Source: Profundibacter sp033851955
Lineage (GTDB): Bacteria; Pseudomonadota; Alphaproteobacteria; Rhodobacterales; Rhodobacteraceae
Length of the DNA stretch: 64,000 nt
Direction of reading: 5' to 3'
NCBI GenBank assembly: GCA_033851955.1
Contig: JAWSVK010000006.1
Location: 186,001-250,000, forward strand
Shown here in pieces: positions 8,566-17,273 of this stretch. Under the pieces are notes generated by a model. The model saw only the letters and a list, made by a program, of their open reading frames with translations. It did not search any database and was not told the DNA's origin. The position numbers and the translations under genes were made by a program. How positions within the stretch are numbered: the first letter of the stretch is position 1; every line of letters starts with the position of its first letter.

Positions 8566-8622
8566 GTTTTGTCTCCTAAAGGAATTAATTTGAGCAATCG
8601 TTAGCAGGTCCGCACGCGAGCC

Positions 8623-9102
8623 TCAATCCTTGGTCCAACCGGATGCACCGTTTGACGGTGGTTTATCTGGTGATACCTCGGTGTAATCCCCGTCAATCAC
8701 GTTGTCAGACGGGTTTTGGCGCTGATGTGGCGGCGCACCTGTTGAAAAGCTCTGCACGTTAATGCGGCTTTTGGCGTATTTGAAAGCGGCGGCCCGAAAC
8801 GGCGGGAACAACAGCAAAAACCCAACCGTGTCCGTAAAAAACCCGGGTGTCAGCAACAACGCACCCGCGAAAATGATCATCGCGCCATTCGCTAATGGCT
8901 CGGACGGGTCTTGCATGTTGGAAAATGATCCGCGCACTTGGTTCAGGGCGGCAGCACCTTGGGTGCGCACCAGCCATGTGCCCAAAAATGCGGTCGCAAC
9001 CACGATCCCAAGCGTGTTCCATAGACCCAAAATATCACCAACTTGGATGAAAAGCGCGATTTCAATCAACGGAACCGCGACAAACAGTAGAAATAACACC
9101 AT
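8623..9102 (-). CDS. fxsA: FxsA-family membrane protein
   Basis: FxsA (F-exclusion suppressor) is a small cytoplasmic-membrane protein; overexpression of the E. coli homologue blocks phage T7 exclusion by F. The 159-residue protein has a first helix LFLLFVAVPLIEIALFI (about 3-19), the conserved GTWLVRTQGAAALNQ, a second helix GAMIIFAGALLLTPGFFTD, and a third near FLLLFPPFR. A polar C-terminal tail follows. The normal cellular role is unknown. It is divergent from the Tim44-like gene across about 109 bases. Confidence 0.88.
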   Translation of the reverse strand: MVLFLLFVAVPLIEIALFIQVGDILGLWNTLGIVVATAFLGTWLVRTQGAAALNQVRGSFSNMQDPSEPLANGAMIIFAGALLLTPGFFTDTVGFLLLFPPFRAAAFKYAKSRINVQSFSTGAPPHQRQNPSDNVIDGDYTEVSPDKPPSNGASGWTKD

Positions 9103-9211
9103 AGAACCCTCATATAGACGTTATGCGTATGGTGGACTTGCGTATGTCCAGCCCTTACATATGTGCGAATGACCACTGTTACCATGGTTTAGTCTTTGAA
9201 ATGAGGTTTTG

Positions 9212-9877
9212 ATGAACACCCCAATGATCCAACTGCTTGTTTTAGCAGGTATTGCTGTTTTCCTAATACTGAAGTTAAAAAACGTATTGGGCACGCGCGA
9301 AGGTTTTGAAAAACCACCAGCACCGGCTCCGCAATCTGACAAAGCCGCTGAAAAACGTCAGGCCTTTGAAGTGATCGAAGGTGGGCCAGACCGTGACATC
9401 ACCGACCACGTTAAAGAGGGCAGTGTTGCCGCCAAAGCACTGGCAACCATGAAAGCAGCCGAGCCGAGCTTCTCGGTTGGGGAATTCTTGCAAGGCGCGC
9501 GCGGCGCCTATGAGATGATCTTGATGGGGTTCGAGCGCGGCGATTTGGATGCGATCAAACCGTTTCTATCCGACGAGGTGTTTGAAACATTCACCGACGT
9601 TGTCGCCGCCCGCGAAGACCAAGGCCTGACGATTGACGCCAATTTCATCGGCGTGCGTGAAATCACATTGACCAAGGCCAAGTTCCTGAAAACCAAAAGC
9701 CGCGGCGAAGTCACAGTGAAGTTCGTTGGCGAGTTGACCTCGGTTGTTCGCGATAGTGCCGGCGATATTGTCGAGGGCAAAATCAACGAGGTCAAAAAGC
9801 AAAAAGACGTCTGGACCTTTGCACGCAGCATGGGTTCAAACGATCCAAACTGGAAGCTGGTGGCAACAGGGGAATGA
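9212..9877 (+). CDS. Tim44/TimA-like domain protein, membrane anchored
   Basis: The 221-residue protein has one N-terminal membrane helix (IQLLVLAGIAVFLILKL), a short acidic linker, and a C-terminal Tim44-like fold (about 85-220), including GAYEMILMGFERGDLDAIKPFL and SRGEVTVKFVGELTS. Alphaproteobacterial relatives are the bacterial kin of mitochondrial Tim44 and are thought to act at the inner membrane; the function is unsettled. The ATG at 9212 has GAGG five bases upstream, better than the TTG before it. It overlaps mltA by four bases and, as is usual in this group, lies next to secB, fxsA and mltA. Confidence 0.88.
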   Translation: MNTPMIQLLVLAGIAVFLILKLKNVLGTREGFEKPPAPAPQSDKAAEKRQAFEVIEGGPDRDITDHVKEGSVAAKALATMKAAEPSFSVGEFLQGARGAYEMILMGFERGDLDAIKPFLSDEVFETFTDVVAAREDQGLTIDANFIGVREITLTKAKFLKTKSRGEVTVKFVGELTSVVRDSAGDIVEGKINEVKKQKDVWTFARSMGSNDPNWKLVATGE

Positions 9878-10914
9878 AACATGCCGTTCGTGTTGTGGTG
9901 TTCCTGTTGGCGGCGATCATGAGCCAACCAACCCCCAGCGCGGCGGCAGAATACTCGCTGTTGAAATTCGATGATCTGGCGGGCTGGGAGGACGACGACC
10001 ACGCGGCCGCCCTGACCGCATTTCTGGAAACCTGTTCGATCAACAAAGACAGCGAGTGGAAGGCCCTGTGCAAGCTGGCCAAATCCCACCCCAGCGCCAA
10101 AACCTACTTTGAAATGTTCTTTCGTCCCGTCCTGATCGAGGACGGCAAGGATGCGTTATTCACAGGCTACTATGAGCCGGAGCTGAACGGGTCACTCACA
10201 AAAACCGCCCGCTTTCGTTATCCGCTTTACCGCAAACCCCCTGAAATAAAATCAGGCGTCTCGTGGCTGACTCGTCGCCAGATCGAAGAAACAGGCGCGC
10301 TCAGCGGACGCGGGCTTGAGCTGGTTTGGATCGACGATCCGGTTGAGGTTTTCTTTTTGCAAATTCAGGGCTCAGGCCGTGTTCGTCTGACCAACGGCAA
10401 CACAATGCGGGTTGGCTACGGCGGCAAGAACGGGCGCAACTATCGGTCGATCGGCCAAGAATTGATCCGGCGCGGGATTTATTCGAAACATCAGGTCTCG
10501 GCCCAGGTCATCCAAAACTGGGTGCGTCGCAATCCCTATGAAGGGGCCGAGTTGCTGCGCCACAATCCGTCCTTTGTGTTCTTTCGTAAGGTCACCAAAG
10601 TACCGTCCTCAAAAGGACCGATTGGCGCGATGAACCGCTCTGTCACGACGGGCCGAACACTGGCGGTTGATCCACGGTTCACGCCACTTGGCGCACCCGT
10701 GTGGTTGGAAAAAGACGGGCGCGACGCCATCCGCCGTTTGATGGTGGCCCAGGACACCGGATCAGCCATCAAGGGCGCACAGCGCGCCGACATTTTCTAT
10801 GGCTCAGGCGATGCGGCGGGACGTGCGGCAGGGGCCATTCGTGACACGGGCCGGATGGTGGTTTTGATGCCAATCCAAACCGCCTTTGCCTTGGCGCCGG
10901 AGTTCGAGGAATGA
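9874..10914 (+). CDS. mltA: MltA, membrane-bound lytic murein transglycosylase A
   Basis: MltA cleaves peptidoglycan between MurNAc and GlcNAc to give 1,6-anhydro ends. The 346-residue product starts with a signal peptide (about 1-25, ending near SAAA) but lacks an obvious lipobox cysteine, so it may be soluble periplasmic. The MltA domain shows LFTGYYEPEL, EVFFLQIQGSGRV and RVGYGGKNGRNYRSIG. The C-terminal 3D domain has VAQDTGSAIKGAQRADIFYG with its conserved aspartates. It is coupled by ATGA overlaps to the Tim44-like gene before it and the Smr gene after it. Confidence 0.95.
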   Translation: MKHAVRVVVFLLAAIMSQPTPSAAAEYSLLKFDDLAGWEDDDHAAALTAFLETCSINKDSEWKALCKLAKSHPSAKTYFEMFFRPVLIEDGKDALFTGYYEPELNGSLTKTARFRYPLYRKPPEIKSGVSWLTRRQIEETGALSGRGLELVWIDDPVEVFFLQIQGSGRVRLTNGNTMRVGYGGKNGRNYRSIGQELIRRGIYSKHQVSAQVIQNWVRRNPYEGAELLRHNPSFVFFRKVTKVPSSKGPIGAMNRSVTTGRTLAVDPRFTPLGAPVWLEKDGRDAIRRLMVAQDTGSAIKGAQRADIFYGSGDAAGRAAGAIRDTGRMVVLMPIQTAFALAPEFEE

Positions 10915-11498
10915 GCCGAAAAACCCGTGGCTTGCGGCCTGAAGAGCGTGAGCTGTGGCAGCGCGTGGCCGAGCAATCTGTGCCCATGCACCCTGAACGC
11001 GCTCAGCCTATGCAGCGGGCCGTAGAGCGTCTGAACAAAGTGCCGCCAAAGCACATTGTTGAGCATTTTGGCATTGGCCAAAGAGTGCAAAAAGCTGTGT
11101 CACAACACAATTTGGCACCGCAAATCACTGACCATCTCAGAAACACGCCCGTTCAAATGGACCGCAAAGCCTATGGCAAAATGAAGCGTGGCAAGCTGGG
11201 TGTTGAGGCCAAGATTGACCTACACGGCATGACTTTGGCGCAAGCCCACCCCGCACTAAACGGCTTTATCCAGCGCACCCATGCGCAGGGCAAACGGCTG
11301 GTTTTGGTGGTGACGGGCAAAGGCAAGGCGGGCACAGGCACGGGCCCAATTCCCGAACGTCGCGGTGTGTTGCGGCATCAGGTGCCCCATTGGCTGTTAT
11401 CACCGCCGCTCGGCGCATTGATCATTCAGGTGACGCCAGCGCATCTAAAACATGGCGGCGACGGAGCCTACTATGTCTACCTACGACGCAATAGGTAA
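10911..11498 (+). CDS. Smr/MutS2-domain protein
   Basis: The 195-residue protein has a low-complexity basic N-terminal half and a C-terminal Smr domain (about 100-195) with KIDLHGMTLAQAH and VLVVTGKGK. Smr domains are nucleic-acid nicking or endonuclease modules, either alone or at the C-terminus of MutS2. The target of the stand-alone proteobacterial form is not established. It overlaps mltA by four bases. Its 3' end overlaps the convergent transporter gene by 18 bases, so no terminator separates the two. Confidence 0.92.
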   Translation: MSRKTRGLRPEERELWQRVAEQSVPMHPERAQPMQRAVERLNKVPPKHIVEHFGIGQRVQKAVSQHNLAPQITDHLRNTPVQMDRKAYGKMKRGKLGVEAKIDLHGMTLAQAHPALNGFIQRTHAQGKRLVLVVTGKGKAGTGTGPIPERRGVLRHQVPHWLLSPPLGALIIQVTPAHLKHGGDGAYYVYLRRNR

Positions 11499-12704
11499 TT
11501 GGTGTTTGGCGTGGCGAATACCCATCCACGCCATAACGGACGCAAAAACAAAATAGAGAGCGATGCCGTTCATCTGGTCCTCAAAATTTATGCCATAATC
11601 AATCAGAAATCCGGTCAATCCCGGCCCAACGGCTGACCCGAAAACCATGATAGCTGCGCCCATAGACTTGATGCTGCCCAAATGGCGGGTGCCGTAAAAC
11701 TCGGCCCAAAACGCACTGGGAACTGTCGGTCCCGCGCCGAATGTGAACGACATAAACACAATCGCTACAGTCGCCCCAAGCAAGGTTTCAGCATACCCCA
11801 AAATCACAAACCCGATAACAACGGGCAGTTGGTAAAGTGGTGTAATGCGGGCGGTGCCAAACCGATCAATCGCCCATCCCGAAATGAGCGTTGCAACAAT
11901 GCTGACGCCGGTCAACACGGGGAACAAAGCAACAAGGCCAGCGTGACTCCATCCCTTGGTTTCGGCCAAATGGACTTGCTGGAAAAAGAACGCGGTGCCA
12001 AATGCCGAGAGGCCCAGCAAAGTCGGGACCATGTACCAAAACAAGCGATGTCCAAGAACGTCGCGGCGCAACCAATGGCGCTCTGACATGCCAAAAGCGT
12101 GGGAGTTTTCTGCAACGGATTTCGGAGTGCGTTCGGATTGTAACAAGCGTGTTAAAAGCGGGATAGAGAGCAACACCGTTATCGCCGCTACCACCCACAG
12201 TAAGCGCCATGACATGACTGTCAGTAGTGCGACGAAAGTGAGCGGTAATAGGGACTCCCCAATGGCAAATCCAAGGGAAGCCAGCGCCAAAGCGCGCCCC
12301 CGTGTTTCGACAAACCAACGCGCCATTGAAACAGCTGCGATGTGGCTAACCATGCCCTGACCAGACAGCCGCAGCGCAAAAATAACAAAGGGTAACGCCC
12401 ACACGGAGGGAATCGCTGCCATCATCAAACAGGCTGTCGCAAGCGCGCCCAGACAGGCAACGCCCAAACTGCGCGCGCGAAATTTGTCCGTGAGAGTACC
12501 GGCCCAGATCATCACAATAGCCGAGGCCAGCGTGCCGAGCGAATAGATCCCGCCCCATGCGCCGTGCGATAGCGAATATTCTTCGCGGATCACGCCCGAG
12601 AACACTGAGATGAAAAACGTTTGGCCAAAGCTGGACATAAAAGTCAACAACCCGCCCGCGATCAGCCACCGCGCGTTTTGGCGCATGAATTGGATAAAGG
12701 ACAT
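11481..12704 (-). CDS. Major facilitator superfamily transporter
   Basis: A 407-residue membrane protein with about twelve hydrophobic helices in two halves. The loop between helices 2 and 3 reads IWAGTLTDKFRAR, the MFS motif A, and GWAIDRFGTAR repeats it in the second half. The substrate cannot be told from sequence. The ATG at 12704 starts MSFIQFMRQNARWLIAGG; a frame extending 16 codons further upstream runs into the neighbouring gene and is less likely. The end of the upstream hydrolase gene is about 10 bases away, so the two may be co-transcribed. Confidence 0.88.
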   Translation of the reverse strand: MSFIQFMRQNARWLIAGGLLTFMSSFGQTFFISVFSGVIREEYSLSHGAWGGIYSLGTLASAIVMIWAGTLTDKFRARSLGVACLGALATACLMMAAIPSVWALPFVIFALRLSGQGMVSHIAAVSMARWFVETRGRALALASLGFAIGESLLPLTFVALLTVMSWRLLWVVAAITVLLSIPLLTRLLQSERTPKSVAENSHAFGMSERHWLRRDVLGHRLFWYMVPTLLGLSAFGTAFFFQQVHLAETKGWSHAGLVALFPVLTGVSIVATLISGWAIDRFGTARITPLYQLPVVIGFVILGYAETLLGATVAIVFMSFTFGAGPTVPSAFWAEFYGTRHLGSIKSMGAAIMVFGSAVGPGLTGFLIDYGINFEDQMNGIALYFVFASVMAWMGIRHAKHQLPIAS

Positions 12705-12714
12705 TATTACGGCT

Positions 12715-13824
12715 CTATTCAGGTTGGGGGATGGTCGCTGACAGGATGACATTCGTCGCTTGCTGAACGGTCAAAATGGTGCCGGACAACAAGCCGGTTC
12801 TGCCGGCAGGATTATTGCGAAAAGCGATATTCACTTCGTTCAACCGTTTCAAGATTTTAATCAACGACGGCGACGTTGCCGCGTTAAAGTGACCCGTCGG
12901 TCCCACTGAAAAGTCGGTGACATCAAGCAAAGCAATTTCCAGCCCAGTTAGCCCATTTGCAGTGCGCACAGTGCCAAGGCGTTCACTTTTTCCCGACAAC
13001 CGTGCGGACAGGCGCAAAGCCCGATCCTTGGATGATGTGAAAACCACAAAGGGCTGTGGCAGCGGGCCGATCCGATCTGCTTGCCTGCGAAACACATCCA
13101 CATCGATATCAGGAGAAATCAAGATAACGCCGCTGATCGTTTTATTCATCAACTTAACATCGGAAATTGCCATTTGACGTAACACCTCAACAGACAGCAA
13201 CGCACCCATTGAGTGGCCAACCAACAACACTTGATCGGCTCCCGCTGACCTGATGGTTTTGATGAGGCTTTCCAACCCGTCGCGAGCAAACAAAATACTG
13301 TCGCGATCATAACCATAAGCAAGCGTGCTGCCAGCGCTCGGCCATGAATAATGAACCGTCGGGTTTGGCAGCTCCATGTCGGTGGACAATTGAGCGAGGC
13401 GATACATACCCTCGGCAAAAGTGTTGTTGAACCCATGCACAAACAGCACTACTTCACGCTGGCCTTTTGGTCGTTGGCTCAAAGACTCGGCCAAATCAGA
13501 GGCGAAATTGGCGGCTGCCGGATAGTGATCAATCGCAGTAGTCAGGACGTGTTTGGCCGGGTCAATTTTGCGTCTGGGCCATTCAATCTCGCCCAACTTA
13601 TGTTGCGGCGGCACGGAAATATCATAGCGATGATAGGTGACATTTTCAGACCGGTGGTTGTTAAAGCGCCCGTTGTCATTGCTGCCGCGTGTGGTGCCAA
13701 CAAACACGTGGCGCAGCTGGCCAACGGTGGCCGCATCCGGAAACAGCGTAATCGCCCCACGCGGCGCGCAGGCTGCAACAAGGCCAACCATTGTAATAAT
13801 CAGGACGCGAAGAAACAAGATCAT
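12715..13824 (-). CDS. Alpha/beta hydrolase lipoprotein (DUF900-type)
   Basis: The 369-residue protein has a lipoprotein signal peptide with lipobox LVAAC (about 15-19), so it is probably anchored in an envelope membrane. It then has an alpha/beta-hydrolase fold: VVLFVHGFNNTF (oxyanion strand), the nucleophile elbow VGHSMGALLSVE, and later PTGHFN, which could supply the catalytic histidine. DUF900 proteins are putative esterases or lipases of unknown substrate. It lies between hslU and the transporter on the same strand, about 10 bases from each. Confidence 0.86.
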   Translation of the reverse strand: MILFLRVLIITMVGLVAACAPRGAITLFPDAATVGQLRHVFVGTTRGSNDNGRFNNHRSENVTYHRYDISVPPQHKLGEIEWPRRKIDPAKHVLTTAIDHYPAAANFASDLAESLSQRPKGQREVVLFVHGFNNTFAEGMYRLAQLSTDMELPNPTVHYSWPSAGSTLAYGYDRDSILFARDGLESLIKTIRSAGADQVLLVGHSMGALLSVEVLRQMAISDVKLMNKTISGVILISPDIDVDVFRRQADRIGPLPQPFVVFTSSKDRALRLSARLSGKSERLGTVRTANGLTGLEIALLDVTDFSVGPTGHFNAATSPSLIKILKRLNEVNIAFRNNPAGRTGLLSGTILTVQQATNVILSATIPQPE

Positions 13825-13833
13825 GCGGCGACG

Positions 13834-15141
13834 TTACAGAACATACCGGCTGACGTCCATTGAGCGTGAAAGCTCGCCCAAGTTCTTTTCAACAAATGCG
13901 GCATCGACAGTAACAGCATCGCCGCCACGGTCAGGCGCCTCAAAGGACAGCTCTTCGAACACGCGCTCGATAACAGTATAAAGCCGCCGTGCTCCGATGT
14001 TTTCAATTGAATGATTAACTTCTGCGGCAATTTTGGCCAGCGCCGCAATGCCATCATCTGTGAAATCAACCGTGACCTCTTCGGTGGCCATCAGGGCGGT
14101 ATACTGGCGGGTCAAGGCGTTGTCGGTTTCGGTTAGGATGCGCACAAAGTCATCTTCAGTCAGGGCGCGCAGTTCAACGCGGATCGGCAGCCGACCTTGC
14201 AGCTCGGGCAATAGATCAGACGGTTTGGCGACATGGAACGCGCCTGACGCAATGAACAAAATGTGGTCCGTTTGGACAGGGCCGTGTTTGGTCGAAACGG
14301 TTGTGCCCTCGATCAGCGGCAGCAAATCGCGCTGCACGCCTTCGCGCGAAACATCTGCGCCGCTGGCATTTTTGCGCGCACATACCTTGTCGATTTCATC
14401 CAGAAATACGATGCCGTTTTGCTCGACCTCATCCACTGCAGCACGGGTGACGGTCTCATCATCCAGCAGCTTATCGGCCTCCTCGCCGATCAGCATTTCA
14501 TAGCTTTCGGCCACGGTCATTTTGCGCCGCGTGGTGCGCCCGCCCATGGCTTTGCCAAATAGGTCGCCGATATTCATCATGCCCATATTTTGGCCGGGCT
14601 GGCCCGGTATTTCGAACGAAGACATCGGGTTTGAATTGTCCGCCATGTCCAATTCAATTTCGGTGTCGTCCAGCTCACCAGCCTTTAGTTTTTTGCGGAA
14701 CATCTCGCGAGTGGCGTCGCGGGCGTCCTCGCCAACAATGGCCTCAATTACACGTTCTTCGGCGGCTTCTCTTGCCTTGGCCTTCACGTCTTGGCGCATC
14801 TTTTCACGGGTTAATGTGATGGCGCTCTCGACCAGATCGCGGATGATCTGTTCCACATCGCGCCCGACATAGCCGACCTCGGTGAATTTGGTTGCCTCGA
14901 TTTTGATAAATGGGGCATGGGCAAGCTTGGCCAAACGGCGACTGATTTCGGTTTTACCAACGCCAGTCGGCCCGATCATCAGGATGTTTTTCGGATAAAC
15001 CTCTTCGCGCAAATCATCGCCCAATTGTTTGCGCCGCCAACGGTTGCGCAGGGCCACGGCCACGGCGCGCTTGGCGTCGTTTTGACCGATGATAAAGCGG
15101 TCCAATTCAGAAACGATTTCGCGGGGGGTAAGATCAGACAT
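13834..15141 (-). CDS. hslU: HslU, ATPase subunit of the HslVU protease
   Basis: HslU is the AAA+ unfoldase that feeds the HslV peptidase. The 435-residue protein starts with TPREIVSELDRFIIGQNDAK and has Walker A GPTGVGKTEISRRLAK (about 53-68), Walker B GIVFLDEIDKV, the GYVGRDVEQIIRDL pore-loop region, and the C-terminal DVSRYVL tail that docks into HslV. The intermediate domain around residues 120-220 is present. GAGGCCACA precedes the ATG. Its start overlaps the end of the upstream membrane-protein gene by eight bases; that gene separates it from hslV. Confidence 0.97.
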   Translation of the reverse strand: MSDLTPREIVSELDRFIIGQNDAKRAVAVALRNRWRRKQLGDDLREEVYPKNILMIGPTGVGKTEISRRLAKLAHAPFIKIEATKFTEVGYVGRDVEQIIRDLVESAITLTREKMRQDVKAKAREAAEERVIEAIVGEDARDATREMFRKKLKAGELDDTEIELDMADNSNPMSSFEIPGQPGQNMGMMNIGDLFGKAMGGRTTRRKMTVAESYEMLIGEEADKLLDDETVTRAAVDEVEQNGIVFLDEIDKVCARKNASGADVSREGVQRDLLPLIEGTTVSTKHGPVQTDHILFIASGAFHVAKPSDLLPELQGRLPIRVELRALTEDDFVRILTETDNALTRQYTALMATEEVTVDFTDDGIAALAKIAAEVNHSIENIGARRLYTVIERVFEELSFEAPDRGGDAVTVDAAFVEKNLGELSRSMDVSRYVL

Positions 15142-16210
15142 TGTGGCCTCGAATGTAGGGTGGGAAACGGTCTTTGTAAGGAAAGTCGGGCAGCAAACGC
15201 ATCAGCCATGATCGAATTTGTGTCCACCATGTGCCGAGCGCCGTGATGAATGCGCCAAGGATCAGCAGCGTGTAAACCATGCTGGCACCATCACCCAGAT
15301 CGCTGCTCATCGCCCAGATGATAATGGCGCCAAGATAGCCTATCCCAGCCGTCAGGAACGAGCGCCGATCAATGACCAGCGATATGATGGTGACGACGAG
15401 CAGCAACAATGCCGTCAGCAAATAAGCGGAGCTGCCGCCACTGTTATAAAGTGTGAGCGCCATCGTGTTGACGATCGCGGGGGCGGCCAGCAGGTGCAGC
15501 CAAAACCCTGTTGCCGAATAACGGCTGATGCGGTGCGGATCTTTGGTATCAAAGTAGATCCCAAACCCAAAAGCGAGGAAGCCGAATATCAGGGAACCCA
15601 GTGCAAGGCCGCCGCCCTCGCTAAGGTCAAACAGACCAGCAGGGAAATCGCGCAACGGCATGCTTGAGCCTTGATGGCTCATGGCGGAGTAAATCAGGAT
15701 CAAGCCGAATATACCGAAAACAAACATTGCGAACGGCAGTTTGAACATGCGGAAATAGCCCAGCATGCTGACCATACCGACCGCGCCCATAATCATAAGG
15801 TGCCACGCGTCAACGTTGCCGTTGGTGACATCAAACAAGAACAAAATAAAGGCGCCCAGAAAAACGCCAAAGCCAGCAGCAAGTGAAATGCTGGGTAGGC
15901 TCATCCGGCGCTTCAATGTAAAATAAAACGCGAAAACCCAGGTCAGGATCATACCCAAGGCGGTAATTCCAAGGCCGCCACCGATGACAGCCCCAAAAGT
16001 AAGAATGCCGGAAAACAGCAACCACAACCCGACGGTGACGAAAATTTCGCTGAATCCCTTGAAAAACTCAAACGGCTCATCATCGGCGACCAGTCCGTCA
16101 CGCACACCCAAACGTTCTTGCGCTAGGGCAAGCAGGCTTGCTGCCTGACCCTCGTTTAGCACACCCGCCGCAACGGCAGCGCGAATATCATCTTTAGAAA
16201 AATCGCTCAA
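15134..16210 (-). CDS. Multi-pass membrane protein between hslV and hslU (DUF2157-like)
   Basis: A 358-residue protein with a soluble N-terminal segment (about 1-45; FSKDDIRAAVAAGVLNEGQAASLLALAQ) followed by about nine or ten hydrophobic helices. The helical N-terminal module and the many-helix body resemble the DUF2157 group of unknown function, but I would not insist on the family. The start appears to be TTG at 16210. It is six bases downstream of hslV and overlaps hslU by eight, so it is made from the same transcript as the protease. No catalytic motif is seen. Confidence 0.8.
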   Translation of the reverse strand: MSDFSKDDIRAAVAAGVLNEGQAASLLALAQERLGVRDGLVADDEPFEFFKGFSEIFVTVGLWLLFSGILTFGAVIGGGLGITALGMILTWVFAFYFTLKRRMSLPSISLAAGFGVFLGAFILFLFDVTNGNVDAWHLMIMGAVGMVSMLGYFRMFKLPFAMFVFGIFGLILIYSAMSHQGSSMPLRDFPAGLFDLSEGGGLALGSLIFGFLAFGFGIYFDTKDPHRISRYSATGFWLHLLAAPAIVNTMALTLYNSGGSSAYLLTALLLLVVTIISLVIDRRSFLTAGIGYLGAIIIWAMSSDLGDGASMVYTLLILGAFITALGTWWTQIRSWLMRLLPDFPYKDRFPPYIRGHNV

Positions 16211-16216
16211 CTGAAC

Positions 16217-16774
16217 CTACCCTTTGATGGTTTCAACGGTCAGATTTCCGTTGGTATATACACAAATATCCGCTGCAATCGCCATGGCTTTGCGCGCCAC
16301 TTCTTCGGCACTTAGCTTGGTATCCATCAGGGCGCGCGCCGCCGCCAGCGCATAGTTCCCGCCCGACCCAATCGCTGTAACATCATGCTCTGGTTCCAGC
16401 ACATCACCAGCGCCAGTGATCACAAAGATGTCTTTGCCGTCTGTCACGATCAGCATCGCCTCCAGTTTTTGCAGGTACTTATCGGTGCGCCAATCTTTGG
16501 CCAGCTCAACTGACGCGCGGGCCAATTGACCGGGAGTTGCCTCCAACTTGACCTCCAAGCGCTCCAGCAGTGTAAATGCATCAGCCGTCGATCCCGCAAA
16601 ACCTGCCACAACGTCAAAGCCACCCGGCGACAGGCGGCGGACCTTTTTGGCTGTGCCCTTCATGACGGTTTGGCCAATGCTGACCTGACCATCCCCCGCG
16701 ATAACGACTTCGCCGTCTTTTTTCACACCGATGATTGTGGTGCCGTGCCACCCTGGGAATTGATCGTCTGCCAT
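16217..16774 (-). CDS. hslV: HslV, peptidase subunit of the HslVU protease
   Basis: HslV is the threonine peptidase of the HslVU complex. The 185-residue product has the N-terminal HGTTIIGVKKDGEVVIAGDG; the first threonine, residue 11, would become the catalytic N-terminus after removal of a ten-residue propeptide. RLSPGGFDVVAGFAGSTADAF and the conserved AIGSGGNYALAAARAL follow. The ATG at 16774 has AGGAGG five bases upstream and is preferred to one eight codons earlier. It lies upstream of the membrane gene and hslU and downstream of the trxA terminator region. Confidence 0.97.
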   Translation of the reverse strand: MADDQFPGWHGTTIIGVKKDGEVVIAGDGQVSIGQTVMKGTAKKVRRLSPGGFDVVAGFAGSTADAFTLLERLEVKLEATPGQLARASVELAKDWRTDKYLQKLEAMLIVTDGKDIFVITGAGDVLEPEHDVTAIGSGGNYALAAARALMDTKLSAEEVARKAMAIAADICVYTNGNLTVETIKG

Positions 16775-16834
16775 TTTGGCCTCCTGCTTGGTTGTCACCT
16801 ATATGGCAATGGCGGGCGGGCAACACAAGTTGGC

Positions 16835-16864
16835 AAAGAAAAAGGGGCGCAAATTGCACCCCTT
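16835..16864 (-). terminator. Rho-independent terminator of trxA
   Basis: Read on the minus strand, a ten-base-pair stem AAGGGGTGCA / TGCGCCCCTT (one G-U pair) with a three-base loop is followed by TTTTCTTTG. It starts about 22 bases after the trxA stop, as expected for an intrinsic terminator, and separates trxA from hslV. Confidence 0.85.
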
Positions 16865-16885
16865 GATCCGAAAATTTGTGTTGGC

Positions 16886-17206
16886 TTAGATGGATTCTTC
16901 GATCCAACCCTGAATGGCAGATTTAGGCGCCGCACCTGTTTTGTTTGCCACAACTTGACCGTCCTTTAACAAGAACAAGGCAGGAATGCCACGCACGCCC
17001 ATTTGGGCAGGTGTGTTCGGGTTTTCGTCAACGTTCACTTTGACGATCTTTACCTTGCCGTCCATCTCGGCGGACAACTCTTCCAATGATGGGCCGATTT
17101 GTTTGCATGGGCCGCACCATTCCGCCCAGAAATCCACCACGACGGGTACGTCTGATTTTAGAACTTCGGCGTCAAATGTTGCGTCTGTAACTGCTACTGT
17201 GGCCAT
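16886..17206 (-). CDS. trxA: Thioredoxin
   Basis: Cytoplasmic dithiol reductant for ribonucleotide reductase, PAPS reductase and other targets. The 106-residue protein has the active site WAEWCGPCK (cysteines 31 and 34), the buried aspartate in VVVDFW, the cis-proline segment GIPALFLLKDG, and normal length. It carries no signal peptide. Its own terminator follows, and addA ends 67 bases upstream on the same strand, so it probably has its own promoter. Confidence 0.97.
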   Translation of the reverse strand: MATVAVTDATFDAEVLKSDVPVVVDFWAEWCGPCKQIGPSLEELSAEMDGKVKIVKVNVDENPNTPAQMGVRGIPALFLLKDGQVVANKTGAAPKSAIQGWIEESI

Positions 17207-17273
17207 GATGTGCTCCTTGGCGAATGTGTTTGATAAGTGGTTGAGGGGAACCTAAGTAGCCGCGTGCCAAGCG

